Shown here in pieces: positions 9,272 to 18,029 of a stretch of 64,000 bases of DNA. Every line of letters starts with the position of its first letter. Within the stretch, counting starts at the first letter, position 1. Origin of the DNA: Verrucomicrobia bacterium LP2A (lineage in GTDB: Bacteria; Verrucomicrobiota; Verrucomicrobiia; Methylacidiphilales; Methylacidiphilaceae); contig JAFS01000001.1 of the NCBI GenBank assembly GCA_000526255.1, positions 744,001 to 808,000 on the forward strand, read 5' to 3'. Both the position numbers and the translations under genes were made by a program. Below the pieces are notes generated by a model. That model was given only the letters and a program-made list of their open reading frames with translations, was not told the DNA's origin and made no database searches.

Positions 9272-10374
9272 TTTAGGGCGTTTGGATCTGGCCAAGGGCC
9301 GACATAGCGAAAGTAGCGAATATGCTTTTCCGCGGGAGTGCCTTGATAGCCTTGAACGCTCGAATACCACGATTCTACCGGGCTTAGTGGGATTCTTGTC
9401 CATCCGGGATTTGGTGGCTGATCACGATCCGGGGAAACATTGGTCGAGACGGTGTCCAGTTGTCCACCCTCTCCCTTGTCGATCAGGCCGATGTGACCCA
9501 TTTGTATGTGCCCCCGCGTGTCCACATACCTCGGTATCATGAAGGTATCCCCGGGCTGGACCGCCGATCGGGGGATTTCGACAAAGTTGGGGCTGAGCTT
9601 GGAGAGATCGCCGTCTGCCAGGTGTTCTCTGTCTTCGTCCAGCCCCGCCCATGTCGGAAAGAGATCGGTGCTGTATCCGCTCGTCGAGGCGAAGTGGATG
9701 CCAGGCGTTGCCAAGTTGAATATCTGGAGGCGGGCATCTGGAACGACATGCGACTGGATCTGCATCCGATACCAGCCGGTCATGCAAAGGACGGGATCGG
9801 TGCCCGGGTCATTTTGAGCCGCATGGAGGTTGGTGAGGAGATCGGTCGTATAGGGCCCGTTGATCGGCGGAGCGGGGGCCTGCTCCTCTATGGGTGGGGG
9901 AAGGTCTTCGGAAGGGAGACCCGACTGGCCCGTTGCCTCTGCGGGGATGGGGGGATCGCCCATGGCGTTCACCCAGGCCGGGCGCTTCGAGAAGTCGTTT
10001 CTAAAGTCGGGCGAGGCCGCTTTGAGTTGAGCGGCTTGGAGCTGCTGGAGCTCGCTTCTGGTCGGCCAGCGGGCCTTCTTGAGGTTCGGCGGGTCGGTGT
10101 CGTTCTGGCCGTGCGCATCGGAGGAGTCGGCGCCATTGGCGGAGCTGTTGGTGGCTGGCGGTTGCGGCGGAGGGGGTGGGGGTGGGGGATCGGGGCAGCA
10201 GGCCTTCGAGGGAGCGGGAGTGGCGCTGGAAGAATCGCCGGGGTTAGGCTCGGCTACCTGGGCTGGCGAAGGAGTCAAGAGGAAGAGCCAGAGGACGGTG
10301 GTCTGGAGCGGAAGCTGCGCAAAGGTCGTGCGGAGCCGGGAAGGAGCGCTTGGCATCGCGTGGCGGATCGGCAT
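9268..10374 (-). CDS. secreted NlpC/P60-like Cys/His protein, left copy
   Basis: 368 residues. Order: signal peptide (about 1-40, ending TPSPAQV), a proline-rich linker with a CC pair (41-75), the family motif DPPNLKKARWPTRSEL (94-109), a variable region, and a C-terminal domain with candidate active-site residues Cys197 (DPVLCMTGWYR), His294 (MGHIGLID) and Asn312 (STN). The pattern Cys, then PGDTFxIP, then GHIG, then STN resembles NlpC/P60 or CHAP amidases, which cut peptidoglycan peptides. A homologue with the same motifs is at 59562-60661. Each is followed on the same strand by a secreted partner gene. It could be the wall-opening enzyme of the secretion machine or an antibacterial toxin. 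The fold assignment is by motif only. Confidence 0.65.
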   Translation of the reverse strand: MPIRHAMPSAPSRLRTTFAQLPLQTTVLWLFLLTPSPAQVAEPNPGDSSSATPAPSKACCPDPPPPPPPPQPPATNSSANGADSSDAHGQNDTDPPNLKKARWPTRSELQQLQAAQLKAASPDFRNDFSKRPAWVNAMGDPPIPAEATGQSGLPSEDLPPPIEEQAPAPPINGPYTTDLLTNLHAAQNDPGTDPVLCMTGWYRMQIQSHVVPDARLQIFNLATPGIHFASTSGYSTDLFPTWAGLDEDREHLADGDLSKLSPNFVEIPRSAVQPGDTFMIPRYVDTRGHIQMGHIGLIDKGEGGQLDTVSTNVSPDRDQPPNPGWTRIPLSPVESWYSSVQGYQGTPAEKHIRYFRYVGPWPDPNALK

Positions 10375-10431
10375 CTGAGGATCCCCCGTTTGGATCGGTG
10401 CGCTTGCGGCAAAGGCGCCAAGGAGAATCCC

Positions 10432-11289
10432 CTACTCGATGGCTTGCAGCCGCTGTGCCTCGAGAGCCGCCTTCTTGGCTCGAGCCAGTTGCTCCCGGAG
10501 CGCCTTCTCGGTCGCCTTCCGCTCTGCTTCAAGCGCGCGCTCTGCGTCACGAAGCCGGCGATGGAGTCGCTTCTCCTGCTCAAGGATCTCTTTCTGCTCT
10601 TCTTTCTGCCGGGCGAGCTTCTTCGCCAGGGCAACGAGCTTCTTGTCCTCGGCGGAAACAGAGGCTCTGGCCGTGAGTATTTTCTTGGGAGACCGTGGTC
10701 GATCCTCGGACGCAACGGATCGCTGCTTGGATGGCCGAGGGTGGTTCGCCTCTTGCAGCGGAGCCGAGGTGGACGGCTTCAAGGGCTTTGTTGGCGGAGG
10801 GGGAGAGGGAAGCAGGGACGCCGAGCCGCTCTTTTTCTGACGGAAGGCGCTGGGCGGAGCCTCGGCTTCCCCAGCGGATGAGAAGCGATGCACGACGAAA
10901 ACGCCATCCGAAGAGTCGAGCGTGTAGCCGTTCACGCGGGCTCCCGCCTTCGCCATCGATACCGGGTCGAGATCGTAGAAGACCGAGCTGACCGTCCCTT
11001 GCACCTCCGGGGTGGGAATGTAGTTGGCTCCCGCGCGTTGGGCCATGGCCTGAAGGAAGGCGTTCAGCGGCATTCCGAGAATGTGATACGCCCTCGATGC
11101 CCCATCATCTTCCGGCCTATCGAGGGAGTTCTCTCGGGAAAGGGACCCAGGGCTTTGTCCCGGGCGAAAATCGAGGTCGAACTGCTTGGAGGGCTCGGGA
11201 GTGCGCCACCGGTTGCCCTGTCCGGAAGCGGGAATCGGGAGGAGCGAAAGAGCACCAAGCCAGAACAGGAGTGGAAGGAGGGCGTTCAT
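10432..11289 (-). CDS. secretin N-domain-like protein with coiled coil (PilQ position)
   Basis: 285 residues. Signal peptide (1-23, ending PASGQ), then a domain (about 65-125) reading YHILGMPLNAFLQAMAQRAG and ending in GYTLDSSDGVFVVHR, which resembles the short N-terminal domains of secretins. A proline-rich linker follows, then a long charged coiled coil (about 205-285). The beta-barrel part of a secretin is absent. It is the fourth gene of a run matching pilN-pilO-pilP-pilQ in order, and its ATG overlaps the upstream gene by four bases. An adaptor touching another outer-membrane ring is possible. The secretin match is by pattern. Confidence 0.55.
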   Translation of the reverse strand: MNALLPLLFWLGALSLLPIPASGQGNRWRTPEPSKQFDLDFRPGQSPGSLSRENSLDRPEDDGASRAYHILGMPLNAFLQAMAQRAGANYIPTPEVQGTVSSVFYDLDPVSMAKAGARVNGYTLDSSDGVFVVHRFSSAGEAEAPPSAFRQKKSGSASLLPSPPPPTKPLKPSTSAPLQEANHPRPSKQRSVASEDRPRSPKKILTARASVSAEDKKLVALAKKLARQKEEQKEILEQEKRLHRRLRDAERALEAERKATEKALREQLARAKKAALEAQRLQAIE

Positions 11290-11924
11290 CGTTCGAAAGG
11301 AGAAGGATCGACAAAGACCTCGTTGGGCGGCATTCCCGATCCGCTGGTCGGACGCGGCCATGGGACGCGGACCTCCGTCCGTTCCTCGTCCCGAAGCACG
11401 AGGCAGTGGCGATCGATCTGCGCGATTTTAGCCTTGCAGAGGCCCGATGGCGTTCGAATGACCAGTTGGTCGCCCGGATGGTAGACTCGGCCTCCCACGA
11501 TGACCTCTTGTCCCTCCAGGTATCCCCAGATCGGCAAGTAGGGAGCGAGGCTCGAGAGGGAGAGGGGATGGTCTCCGCTCCGCGCCGATCCAGTTTCGAA
11601 GGCACCGCTCGCCGGGAGTCCGAAAGCGTCGACTCCCCCGGGAGGGGGGAGCGGAACCTGGTTCACCGGCTTTGGCGCAGGGTCCACAGGGTGGCTTCGC
11701 GGGAGCGCCGCACGCTCGCCGGGAAGGACGCTCGCCGGCTCCCCTTGCACTGCCGCATGGGTAACCCTTCCGATTTCCCGGCCGCTTCTTCGACTGGGGA
11801 GCAAAAGAAGGAGGAGAAGCAACCCGATGAAGGTCAAGAGAACGAGGGTTGTCCGGGAAGGCAGCGCTCTTTTGATGACCGGCTGATCGACACGAGCCTC
11901 GTTCGCTGGAGTGCTCTGGTTCAT
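11286..11924 (-). CDS. inner-membrane protein, PilP-like position
   Basis: 212 residues: a short cytoplasmic tail, one transmembrane segment (about 26-43, LLTFIGLLLLLLLL), a proline-rich periplasmic linker, and a compact C-terminal beta-rich domain (about 130-200) with VIVGGRVYHPGDQLVIRT and CLVLRDEERTEVRVP. The small C-terminal beta domain behind a flexible linker is the layout of PilP/GspC-type proteins that join inner-membrane and secretin parts. Overlaps the next gene by 4 bases and follows the previous one by 18. Identity is inferred from order and architecture. Confidence 0.5.
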   Translation of the reverse strand: MNQSTPANEARVDQPVIKRALPSRTTLVLLTFIGLLLLLLLLPSRRSGREIGRVTHAAVQGEPASVLPGERAALPRSHPVDPAPKPVNQVPLPPPGGVDAFGLPASGAFETGSARSGDHPLSLSSLAPYLPIWGYLEGQEVIVGGRVYHPGDQLVIRTPSGLCKAKIAQIDRHCLVLRDEERTEVRVPWPRPTSGSGMPPNEVFVDPSPFER

Positions 11925-11942
11925 TGCGAAATCGGTGGTCTG

Positions 11943-12512
11943 TTACGGTCTGACACGGAGGTCGGACGGCCGGACGTTGAGCGTCGTGAGCGGAGGAGGC
12001 GCTTCCGGAGCGGGGAGAGCCGAGGAGAGGGGGAGTCCTTCCGTTTGCGTCCACGGGCGAAAGGAGATTTCGGTACGCAAGCTTCCCACCCGGGTTCCCG
12101 GCGGACATCCAAGGAAGAACCGAGCCGGCACCAGATCGGGAAGTTCGCGGTCGCAAAAGAGAAGAAATTCGACCGCAGCCTGCGAGCGGCACTCCGCTTC
12201 CATGAGGATCCCTTCGGGGGCCTGAATCAAGCCGACCAGCCGAAAATCATCCCTCCGCCGTTGAAAGCGGCTTACCGTATCGACAAGGCGGGTCTCGACA
12301 GATCCACCGGTCTGCTGCTCCCACTGCGACAGGCGCTGTCGTGCTTCTTCGATCTCCTGGGAGTGGCGTTGAAGAAAAGCTTTGGCCTCTTCGCCCTGCC
12401 GACAGAGGACCGTGCGCCGGTTCACCTCTTCCGGGATCGACCGGGCAAGCCCGAGAAACAACAGGCTGAGCGCAAGAGAGGACGAAAGAAAGACGAGCGG
12501 GCGGGGAGTCAT
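11943..12512 (-). CDS. inner-membrane protein, PilO-like position
   Basis: 189 residues with one N-terminal transmembrane segment (about 7-24, VFLSSSLALSLLFLGLA), a coiled coil (about 40-75) and a small mixed alpha/beta periplasmic domain. This is the general layout of PilO/GspM proteins. The ATG overlaps the stop of the preceding PilN-like gene by four bases. Three cysteines occur in the periplasmic part. No direct sequence signature of PilO was seen. Confidence 0.45.
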   Translation of the reverse strand: MTPRPLVFLSSSLALSLLFLGLARSIPEEVNRRTVLCRQGEEAKAFLQRHSQEIEEARQRLSQWEQQTGGSVETRLVDTVSRFQRRRDDFRLVGLIQAPEGILMEAECRSQAAVEFLLFCDRELPDLVPARFFLGCPPGTRVGSLRTEISFRPWTQTEGLPLSSALPAPEAPPPLTTLNVRPSDLRVRP

Positions 12513-13489
12513 CGCAGATCCTCCCAGCGCAAAGGCGCGATCAGGGTCGCCCGAATCGGCTCTGCTGCGTGGCTGCCTCCCCCATCCAATGAATCGGGAA
12601 TCTTGAGCCCGGTCGGATTGAGCCGAATTTTCCGCCCCGTGCTCCGCTCGAGGGCTAGGCCGACCATCGCGCCGAAGGTCGCCAGCGCCCCCATGCCGTC
12701 GGAGTCATAGCTGCGGATCCTGATCTGAACGCGGCCCGCCTGTGTTGACGATGGGGCGATGACCTCCATCTCATCGACAAGAAGCGCCGGCACGGAGGAA
12801 AAGGCGACCGCCGCCACGATCGGCCCGAGCCGAGTCCGCGCCGCCATCTGGTTGTCGAGAGCGCGGGCCATCTTGAGGAGCCTTTCGCTCTCTTGGCGCA
12901 AATGGATCATCTGGCTCGCCTTGGCTCCGGCTTGCCACCACGAAGAGGTTGCAAGCGCCGGCAATGCTTGGGCTGCCAGATAGAAGAAGCTCGCTCCGAG
13001 CAAGGTCCAGCCGGCCAGCCGGCTCAGGCGGTCAACCGAAAAACCGGTCAAATCCGCTAGGGTTCGAGCAGAGGTTCCCGCCTTGGCTTGCCCATTTGTC
13101 CCGGTCGAAAACCCTCTCATCGTCCCGAAAAGAAGCGGGGCCCTTCTCTTTTCCCCAAGGGAGGGCCCGATTGCCGGAGGGGCGCTGGTCTTCTCGATGT
13201 GAACGAAACGGGAAACGGGAGGGTCCGACGGCGCTGGGTTCTCCGGGGGGCGGGTCTGGTCCGTTTTCAGAGAACCCTCCGGGGAATCCGGAAGATTCGG
13301 AGAGGCCTCCCCCGAAGGGGGCAAGCCGCCGACTGGAGCCTTCCGCAGAAGGGGAGAGGGTTCGCCCGACTCCCCACTCGCCCTTTCCGCCGTAATGGCA
13401 GGGTCTAGGCGCGGCGCGCTCCCGGCACCGGGTGTCTCTGCATCGGCTTCGGCGGCCGCTTGCGGAAGGGTCTGCTCGTGGTTCATCAT
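12509..13489 (-). CDS. inner-membrane protein, PilN-like
   Basis: 326 residues. A long disordered Pro/Ser/Glu-rich cytoplasmic part (1-150), one transmembrane segment (about 165-185, LAGWTLLGASFFYLAAQAL), a coiled coil with LRQESERLLKMARALDNQM, then a small domain beginning VAFSSVPALLVDEMEV. Transmembrane, coiled coil and a ferredoxin-like domain is how PilN/GspL proteins are built. I chose the ATG at 13489 (second Met follows at once) because AAGGAT lies 9 bases upstream and the island motif GTCCTAT just beyond that. First gene of a four-gene overlapping run. Confidence 0.55.
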   Translation of the reverse strand: MMNHEQTLPQAAAEADAETPGAGSAPRLDPAITAERASGESGEPSPLLRKAPVGGLPPSGEASPNLPDSPEGSLKTDQTRPPENPAPSDPPVSRFVHIEKTSAPPAIGPSLGEKRRAPLLFGTMRGFSTGTNGQAKAGTSARTLADLTGFSVDRLSRLAGWTLLGASFFYLAAQALPALATSSWWQAGAKASQMIHLRQESERLLKMARALDNQMAARTRLGPIVAAVAFSSVPALLVDEMEVIAPSSTQAGRVQIRIRSYDSDGMGALATFGAMVGLALERSTGRKIRLNPTGLKIPDSLDGGGSHAAEPIRATLIAPLRWEDLR

Positions 13490-13502
13490 CCCGTTATCCT
13501 TC

Positions 13503-13508
13503 ATAGGA
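13503..13508 (-). promoter_or_regulatory. island promoter-like motif (GTCCTATG)
   Basis: Minus-strand TCCTAT, preceded by G, ending 13 bases before the ATG at 13489. Confidence 0.45.
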
Positions 13509-13512
13509 CGTC

Positions 13513-13932
13513 CTAACGCTTCGGGGCGGGAGTCTCCCGGGGAATTCGTGCGTTGCTCAGCGTTGCCCAATAGACTCCGTCGTCCTCGATCACGTTGCCC
13601 GTCGCGGGGACAAAGAGCATCTTGGGATCGACTCGCAGCCCGTCGACGACGTAGCGGGGAGGAAGCGATTGGACGAAGACCCGCTCAGAATGGAGCTCGG
13701 TTCCCGCCGGTAAGACGCACCGGCCGTGCAGGCGAAGCGATTCGGTGAGGACAAAGCCATAGAGGGAAGGACGGACCCGAACCGGCTGGGAGGAGAGCAT
13801 CGGGTCGCTGGGCCGGCAGGGGAGATCGACCGGGCAAGCGGGGGCAAAGGCCACCTGGGAACCGGTTCCACACCCCGCCGAGGCGAATGCTGCGCCCGCG
13901 ACGCAAACGAGAGCAATCTGGGTCCTTCCCAT
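13513..13932 (-). CDS. small lipoprotein
   Basis: 139 residues. N-terminal MGRTQIALVCVAGAAFASAGC is a lipoprotein signal with lipobox ending in Cys21. The mature part includes PVRVRPSLYGFVLTESLRLHGRCVLPAGTELHSERV and VYWATLSNARIP, probably beta-rich. GAGGAAA lies about 9 bases before the ATG. It lies 23 bases upstream of the PilN-like gene and is probably co-expressed. A pilotin or small outer-membrane component is possible but unproven. Confidence 0.7.
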   Translation of the reverse strand: MGRTQIALVCVAGAAFASAGCGTGSQVAFAPACPVDLPCRPSDPMLSSQPVRVRPSLYGFVLTESLRLHGRCVLPAGTELHSERVFVQSLPPRYVVDGLRVDPKMLFVPATGNVIEDDGVYWATLSNARIPRETPAPKR

Positions 13933-14012
13933 ATTCCTATTTCCTCTTGTTGCGTTCACTCCATTTCCTAGGACATCGGGATCGAGACGCGGCCGCCCTA
14001 TGAACAAGGGAG

Positions 14013-14429
14013 ATGGCCAAGGGCAAACGGAACGAGGCCAAGTCACTGCGCCCCGCACTTTGGGAGCGGGGCATGGCGAGCCTTTCGGAAGCCATGATTC
14101 TGCTGGCCCTTTCCCTCTCGCTTGCCGGCCGCTCGGGCGACCTCCTCTTCCTGCTTCTCTATCCGGCTTGGTGCGCCTTTTGGGAGGCAAAGATCCGTTC
14201 CCGGCCCATTCACTGGCTCCTGCGATGGAGGCTTGAGCCCTCCGGCCGATTTACGATCGTGCGGTCGCTGGCGCGCGGATTTCTCCGCCCGCTTTTCCCT
14301 TTCCTTCACCTAGGCTGGCGCCGGGTCACCCTCTTCGACTTCTGCACCCGCTGTCGCTGGACCGTCTGCGCCGCTTGCGGAAAGGTGTCTCCTCCCCTTG
14401 CCGAACCAAATCCAGCAAGGTATCGGTAA
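14013..14429 (+). CDS. small membrane protein with Cys cluster
   Basis: 138 residues, alone on the plus strand between minus-strand genes. Codon third positions are mostly G or C, as in neighbouring genes. One or two hydrophobic segments occur near residues 25-60 (AMILLALSLSLAG and LLFLLLYPAWCAFW), and a C-terminal CTRCRWTVCAACGK has four cysteines that could bind zinc. CCCTAT lies 12 bases before the ATG and GGGAG directly abuts it; an internal ATG at 14073 after GGGAG is the alternative. No family recognised. Confidence 0.55.
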   Translation: MAKGKRNEAKSLRPALWERGMASLSEAMILLALSLSLAGRSGDLLFLLLYPAWCAFWEAKIRSRPIHWLLRWRLEPSGRFTIVRSLARGFLRPLFPFLHLGWRRVTLFDFCTRCRWTVCAACGKVSPPLAEPNPARYR

Positions 14430-14470
14430 GGCGCCAGCGGCGAAAGAAGCCTCTCGCTTGAGCGGATCGC

Positions 14471-15355
14471 CTAGCCCACCGGATCTGCCTCGGTCATGCC
14501 CGCCTTCTGTCGGACTTCGAGGATCTGGTCGATCAAGAAGATCTCTTGTTTCCGGAGCTCGCGCGCCTGGATCAACTCCGCCTCGGAGAGACGATAAAAT
14601 TCGGATTGGCTTCCGAGACGGCTCTCCGCCCGCATGCGGGCGACATCCTTGACGAGCTGATCCCGTGTCCGCTCCAAATCGTCGAGTTTCGTTTCGAGCG
14701 CCAGCAGCGCCTCGGCAGACTGGTTCCTCTCCACGGCGAGAGTGAGCGCCCGCTCCTCGGTCTGTGCAAGCTTCTCCTGGAGGGCCCGCAACGCGACCTC
14801 GACGGCATCCGCCTCCGGCGGCCATGGCGCCAAGCTCAAGACCCGATCCTTCTCGAGGAGTGCAGCCGCTTCGCCCGGCATCACGTAGAGCTTGGGAGCC
14901 AACCGGCAAACCGTCTGCGCCGCGTAGCCGGGCAGGCGTACCATGCCCTCATCCTCGCGAAGCGCCACGAGCGCCCGGGGAGCCGGTGGGTCCTCCTGCT
15001 TCTGGGAGGTGGCCAACTCAGCACTCCGCCGCAGCAGGAACGCCTCCATCCCGAAGCCGGCAAGGAGGCAGAGTCCGGCGGCCAAGCCGCCAAGCTGATC
15101 CAACGAATAGGCGAGGGGGGAGTGGGAAGCAAAGAAGCTCGCCCGGCCGAGCAGAAAGCTTCCCGCAATCCAGCCGCCCGCAACCCATTTTGCCTTGGGC
15201 GTTCGATGGAGGAGAGCCCCATGGGGCCACCAGCCTGCGGCGACCAGGCGCCAGAGGAAGGCGGCGAACCGGCCGGAGGGAGGAGGAGGAGGAGGAACCC
15301 CGCGCTGCGCAAAAAGAAGTCCGGCGTAGAGAATGAGAAGCAGGCTCGCATCCAT
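14471..15355 (-). CDS. membrane protein with C-terminal coiled coil
   Basis: 294 residues from ATG 15355. Three or four hydrophobic segments occupy residues 3-105 (for example WVAGGWIAGSFLLGRASFF and LGGLAAGLCLLAGFGMEAFLL). The second half is a heptad-rich coiled coil (about 175-275) with many Glu/Arg/Leu. Not recognised. It lies in the minus-strand run leading to the PilN-like genes, so it is probably a structural part of the same apparatus. Confidence 0.65.
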   Translation of the reverse strand: MDASLLLILYAGLLFAQRGVPPPPPPSGRFAAFLWRLVAAGWWPHGALLHRTPKAKWVAGGWIAGSFLLGRASFFASHSPLAYSLDQLGGLAAGLCLLAGFGMEAFLLRRSAELATSQKQEDPPAPRALVALREDEGMVRLPGYAAQTVCRLAPKLYVMPGEAAALLEKDRVLSLAPWPPEADAVEVALRALQEKLAQTEERALTLAVERNQSAEALLALETKLDDLERTRDQLVKDVARMRAESRLGSQSEFYRLSEAELIQARELRKQEIFLIDQILEVRQKAGMTEADPVG

Positions 15356-15502
15356 CGCTCTTTCCTTGTGGTCCGCTCCCACTTATGGCAAACCCAGTGC
15401 GCTTCTTCCGGGCCGCCCGCCAACCTGGGTGGCAAAGGTGCCCGCCCAGGGAAACAGCAGCCCGGGCAGAAATGGCGAGCAAACCGGTCTAGTCCCAGAA
15501 CA

Positions 15503-15509
15503 TCCTATT
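15503..15509 (+). promoter_or_regulatory. island promoter-like motif (TCCTATT)
   Basis: TCCTATT 17 bases before the ATG of the 59-residue gene at 15527; GGAG follows immediately. Confidence 0.4.
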
Positions 15510-15526
15510 GGAGAATGACATAACGA

Positions 15527-15706
15527 ATGCGTCAAAAGATTGGACACTACATCGTCGATGTCGCCCTTGCGCTGCTGGTGGCGATCGCCCTGGATCGCTT
15601 TGCCCCCGATCCGATCCATTCGTGGCTGCTGAACGGCTGGAACATGACAGGAGACGCGATGGTGGCGGTGGTCCAGTGGGTCGGTCGCCTCTTTCATTCT
15701 CGGTGA
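15527..15706 (+). CDS. 59-residue single-span membrane protein
   Basis: Begins MRQKIGHYIVDVALALLVAIAL, giving one transmembrane segment (about residues 8-24), and ends WVGRLFHSR. Coding-like third positions throughout and an island-type motif just upstream. It converges on the sigma-factor gene, 10 bases away. Function unknown. Confidence 0.55.
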   Translation: MRQKIGHYIVDVALALLVAIALDRFAPDPIHSWLLNGWNMTGDAMVAVVQWVGRLFHSR

Positions 15707-15716
15707 AGAAAGGGGG

Positions 15717-16766
15717 TTACCGCTTGCGTTTCGTACTCTCCCTCGGGAGTCCGGCATCTCCAGAACCCAACCCTTCCCGGAGAGCGGTGCCCGCAATCAG
15801 CCTTTCCCGCGCCATGGGCGCAAGAGCCTCGAACACCTCGTCGCCGCAAACCACGCAGGCGGCCTCCACTTGCCAGGCAGGGTAGTAGTAGCGGAGCGCG
15901 ACGAAGGGGCGCAAGGAAACGGGGCAGTCGCGAAGAATCTCGAGCCACTCCCGCGCGAGCTCTTTCCCCTCGACGAGGTGAGGTTCGCTCTTGCGGTCGG
16001 GAAGCACCTCATGGAGGGTGCCCAACTCTCCATCCGCGCCGGTCGGCGATCCGGACGTGTCCAAACTGAGGAGATGCAGGCCAGGGCAGGGCGGGTGGCC
16101 CTCTGCGTCGGAGAAGCGGGCCGCGTCCTTCCGAACCTTCCGCTGGCTATGGCCGGTGAGGGAGACGACGCGCGCCCGGAGCGCTCCCGCGGCGATCTCG
16201 TTGCGCACCCAGTAGGCGGCATATTGGGGAAAGGAGCTGTTGCGGGTCGGGTCGAACCGCTCCAGAGCACGGTAGATCCCGATGATTCCATCGCTCCGGA
16301 TCGCCTCTTGGATCTCCGGTCTTTGCTGCTCGGAGACAAAGCGGCGCACGATGGGCAAGCCCGCGATCAAGAGTGGCTCCGCCACCGCGGCAACACGCAT
16401 GCGACACCGCCGCCACTCCTCCGCGGCGAAGGAGCCGTCGCCTTCGGCCACCTCACGCAGGTCATTCCACCAAAATGTATTGAGCTTCAACCGATCGAGA
16501 AGCGCGAGCACCCCATCGAGTGAAAGGGAGCGGTGGGAACGGAGCAGCGAGATCAACGCGATCACCTCGGCCGCGTTGACCCGACGTTGCCGACTCGGCT
16601 CGTGGAGCAGCAGGAGCCGCTCGGCCAGGGAACCTCGAGCGGCAGGAACCGCCAAGAGCGCAAGCTTTTCCCGGCGCAAGGCCTCTTGATATGCACCGAC
16701 CCCCTTCACCCAGTCGATGGGAGTTCTGCTTTGCTCGTCGCAACCCGACTCCTCCGCAAGCTTCAC
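15717..16766 (-). CDS. sigma-70-family RNA polymerase sigma factor
   Basis: 349 residues from GTG 16766, which follows AGAGGAAG. Region 2 is recognisable at about residues 150-215: EAIRSDGIIGIYRALERFDP followed by FPQYAAYWVRNEIA, the core-binding and -10-recognition part. The region 4 helix-turn-helix is weak (around residues 280-330). The N-terminal 100 residues are not from a known sigma domain. It is one of two such factors in the island and the likeliest reader of the shared promoter-like motif, which occurs in variant form before this gene (16775-16782), allowing self-control. Confidence 0.75.
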   Translation of the reverse strand: MKLAEESGCDEQSRTPIDWVKGVGAYQEALRREKLALLAVPAARGSLAERLLLLHEPSRQRRVNAAEVIALISLLRSHRSLSLDGVLALLDRLKLNTFWWNDLREVAEGDGSFAAEEWRRCRMRVAAVAEPLLIAGLPIVRRFVSEQQRPEIQEAIRSDGIIGIYRALERFDPTRNSSFPQYAAYWVRNEIAAGALRARVVSLTGHSQRKVRKDAARFSDAEGHPPCPGLHLLSLDTSGSPTGADGELGTLHEVLPDRKSEPHLVEGKELAREWLEILRDCPVSLRPFVALRYYYPAWQVEAACVVCGDEVFEALAPMARERLIAGTALREGLGSGDAGLPRESTKRKR

Positions 16767-16774
16767 GCTTCCTC

Positions 16775-16782
16775 TTTTAGGA
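16775..16782 (-). promoter_or_regulatory. island promoter-like motif variant (TGTCCTAAAA)
   Basis: Minus-strand CTGTCCTAAAA followed by AGAGGAAG and the GTG start of the sigma gene; nine bases separate TCCTAAAA from the start. Confidence 0.4.
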
Positions 16783-16790
16783 CAGGAGCG

Positions 16791-17984
16791 CTATCCGCTC
16801 CGGTCGCGTCCCCGAGTAACGGGCGCTCCATGCGCCATTCTCCGTTCCGCGGAGCTCCACCCGTTTCGCAAGAGAGTCGCCTCGATTTGGCGCTCCTGCG
16901 CGCCAGCCTGACGCTCGGCTCTCCCCAGCTCCTCCTCGACCATCGCCCGTTCCTGCGGCAGAGCGAGCAACGCAGCGGCCTTTCCGGCCGATTCGCGGAT
17001 GGCCGTGCCGCTCGCCACATCGGGATAGAGGCCGCTCCGACTGTCGAAGAAATCCTTCACCGACCAGAAGACGATGGCGAAGGCCCGCGCATAGGGATCG
17101 GTCACCTTCTTGCTTGCAAGAAAATGGAAGAAATGAGACGCCGCGTTTTCCGCCCCGGCGCGAAGCTCCCCGCTGGCAATGTCGAAAAAGCGGAAGCGCT
17201 CCGCAAAGCAATCGGCGTTCTCAGGTTTGCTTCCGCAAGCGAGGGCGACCCGCTTTGCGGCCTTTCGCGCCCAGCGGGTGGGAGCCGCCGGGTTCACATA
17301 CTCGAAGAAGATCCGCCCCTGGGCGTCGGCAAGCACCCGCTCGCGTCCATCCCGCATCGGACGATAGTATCCCTTCGCCTCCCATGGTCCAGGTTGCTGC
17401 AACGCCTCTTCCGCTCCGGAGAGCAGGCCATTGTCCCGCAGGAGTGCGTCGCTCCGGCTCTGGTAGGCGGAGGCCAGCTTGTCATAGACATCGGCCAAGA
17501 GGCGCCGCTGATCGCTCGGCAGAGACCGGTGGACGCTCGAAATGAACTCTTCGAAGGAGGGAATCTGCTCCCCGTCGAGAGTCTTCTCCGCCCGGTCGTC
17601 CGGCTCCGAGCGGGACGCGCAGGGTCTTCCCATCCGGTCGGTGACATGCGCCAGCTCCCGCAGCACGGCTGGATTGCTTCGCCACCGAGGGTCGCGCAGC
17701 GCGAGTGCCGTCGCCCGGCACGCGGCACTGTCACTCCGGGCTTCCTGGGCCATTTGCGTCCGCTCGAGCCTTTTGCCAAGCAGGGTCCCCAAGTCGGGAG
17801 CCTGCGCGAGCGGTTGTACCCGATCGGGAAGAGAGTCGGCTTCCCGGCAGAGGGCGGCCAAGCCGGAACGGCTGAACGATGGAGCGCCGATCCGGAGGAC
17901 CTTCGCCCCACCTTCGCCGCTCGGGCCAAAGACCAGAGCGGCTTCCGCCTCGTTGAGGATCGCAAATCCGTTGACCTCGTGCAT
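16791..17984 (-). CDS. hypothetical protein
   Basis: 397 residues from ATG 17984, mostly helical, no signal peptide or membrane segment. Features: IPSFEEFISSVHRSLPSDQRRLLADVYDKLAS (about 165-195), DAQGRIFFEYVNPAAPTRWA (about 235-255) and a charged C-terminus. Not recognised. It lies 24 bases upstream of the sigma-factor gene and 45 bases downstream of a small gene, so the three are probably one transcript. Confidence 0.65.
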   Translation of the reverse strand: MHEVNGFAILNEAEAALVFGPSGEGGAKVLRIGAPSFSRSGLAALCREADSLPDRVQPLAQAPDLGTLLGKRLERTQMAQEARSDSAACRATALALRDPRWRSNPAVLRELAHVTDRMGRPCASRSEPDDRAEKTLDGEQIPSFEEFISSVHRSLPSDQRRLLADVYDKLASAYQSRSDALLRDNGLLSGAEEALQQPGPWEAKGYYRPMRDGRERVLADAQGRIFFEYVNPAAPTRWARKAAKRVALACGSKPENADCFAERFRFFDIASGELRAGAENAASHFFHFLASKKVTDPYARAFAIVFWSVKDFFDSRSGLYPDVASGTAIRESAGKAAALLALPQERAMVEEELGRAERQAGAQERQIEATLLRNGWSSAERRMAHGAPVTRGRDRSG

Positions 17985-18029
17985 CGTTCTTCTCGGAAGA
18001 GAATCAGGTTGGTTCCGACAGGACGGGGA

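Noticed and set aside
9460-10881. A 473-codon open frame on the plus strand, Gly/Arg-rich
   Set aside because: Shadow of the Cys/His protein and the secretin-like gene. The Gly-rich part is the antisense of proline codons.
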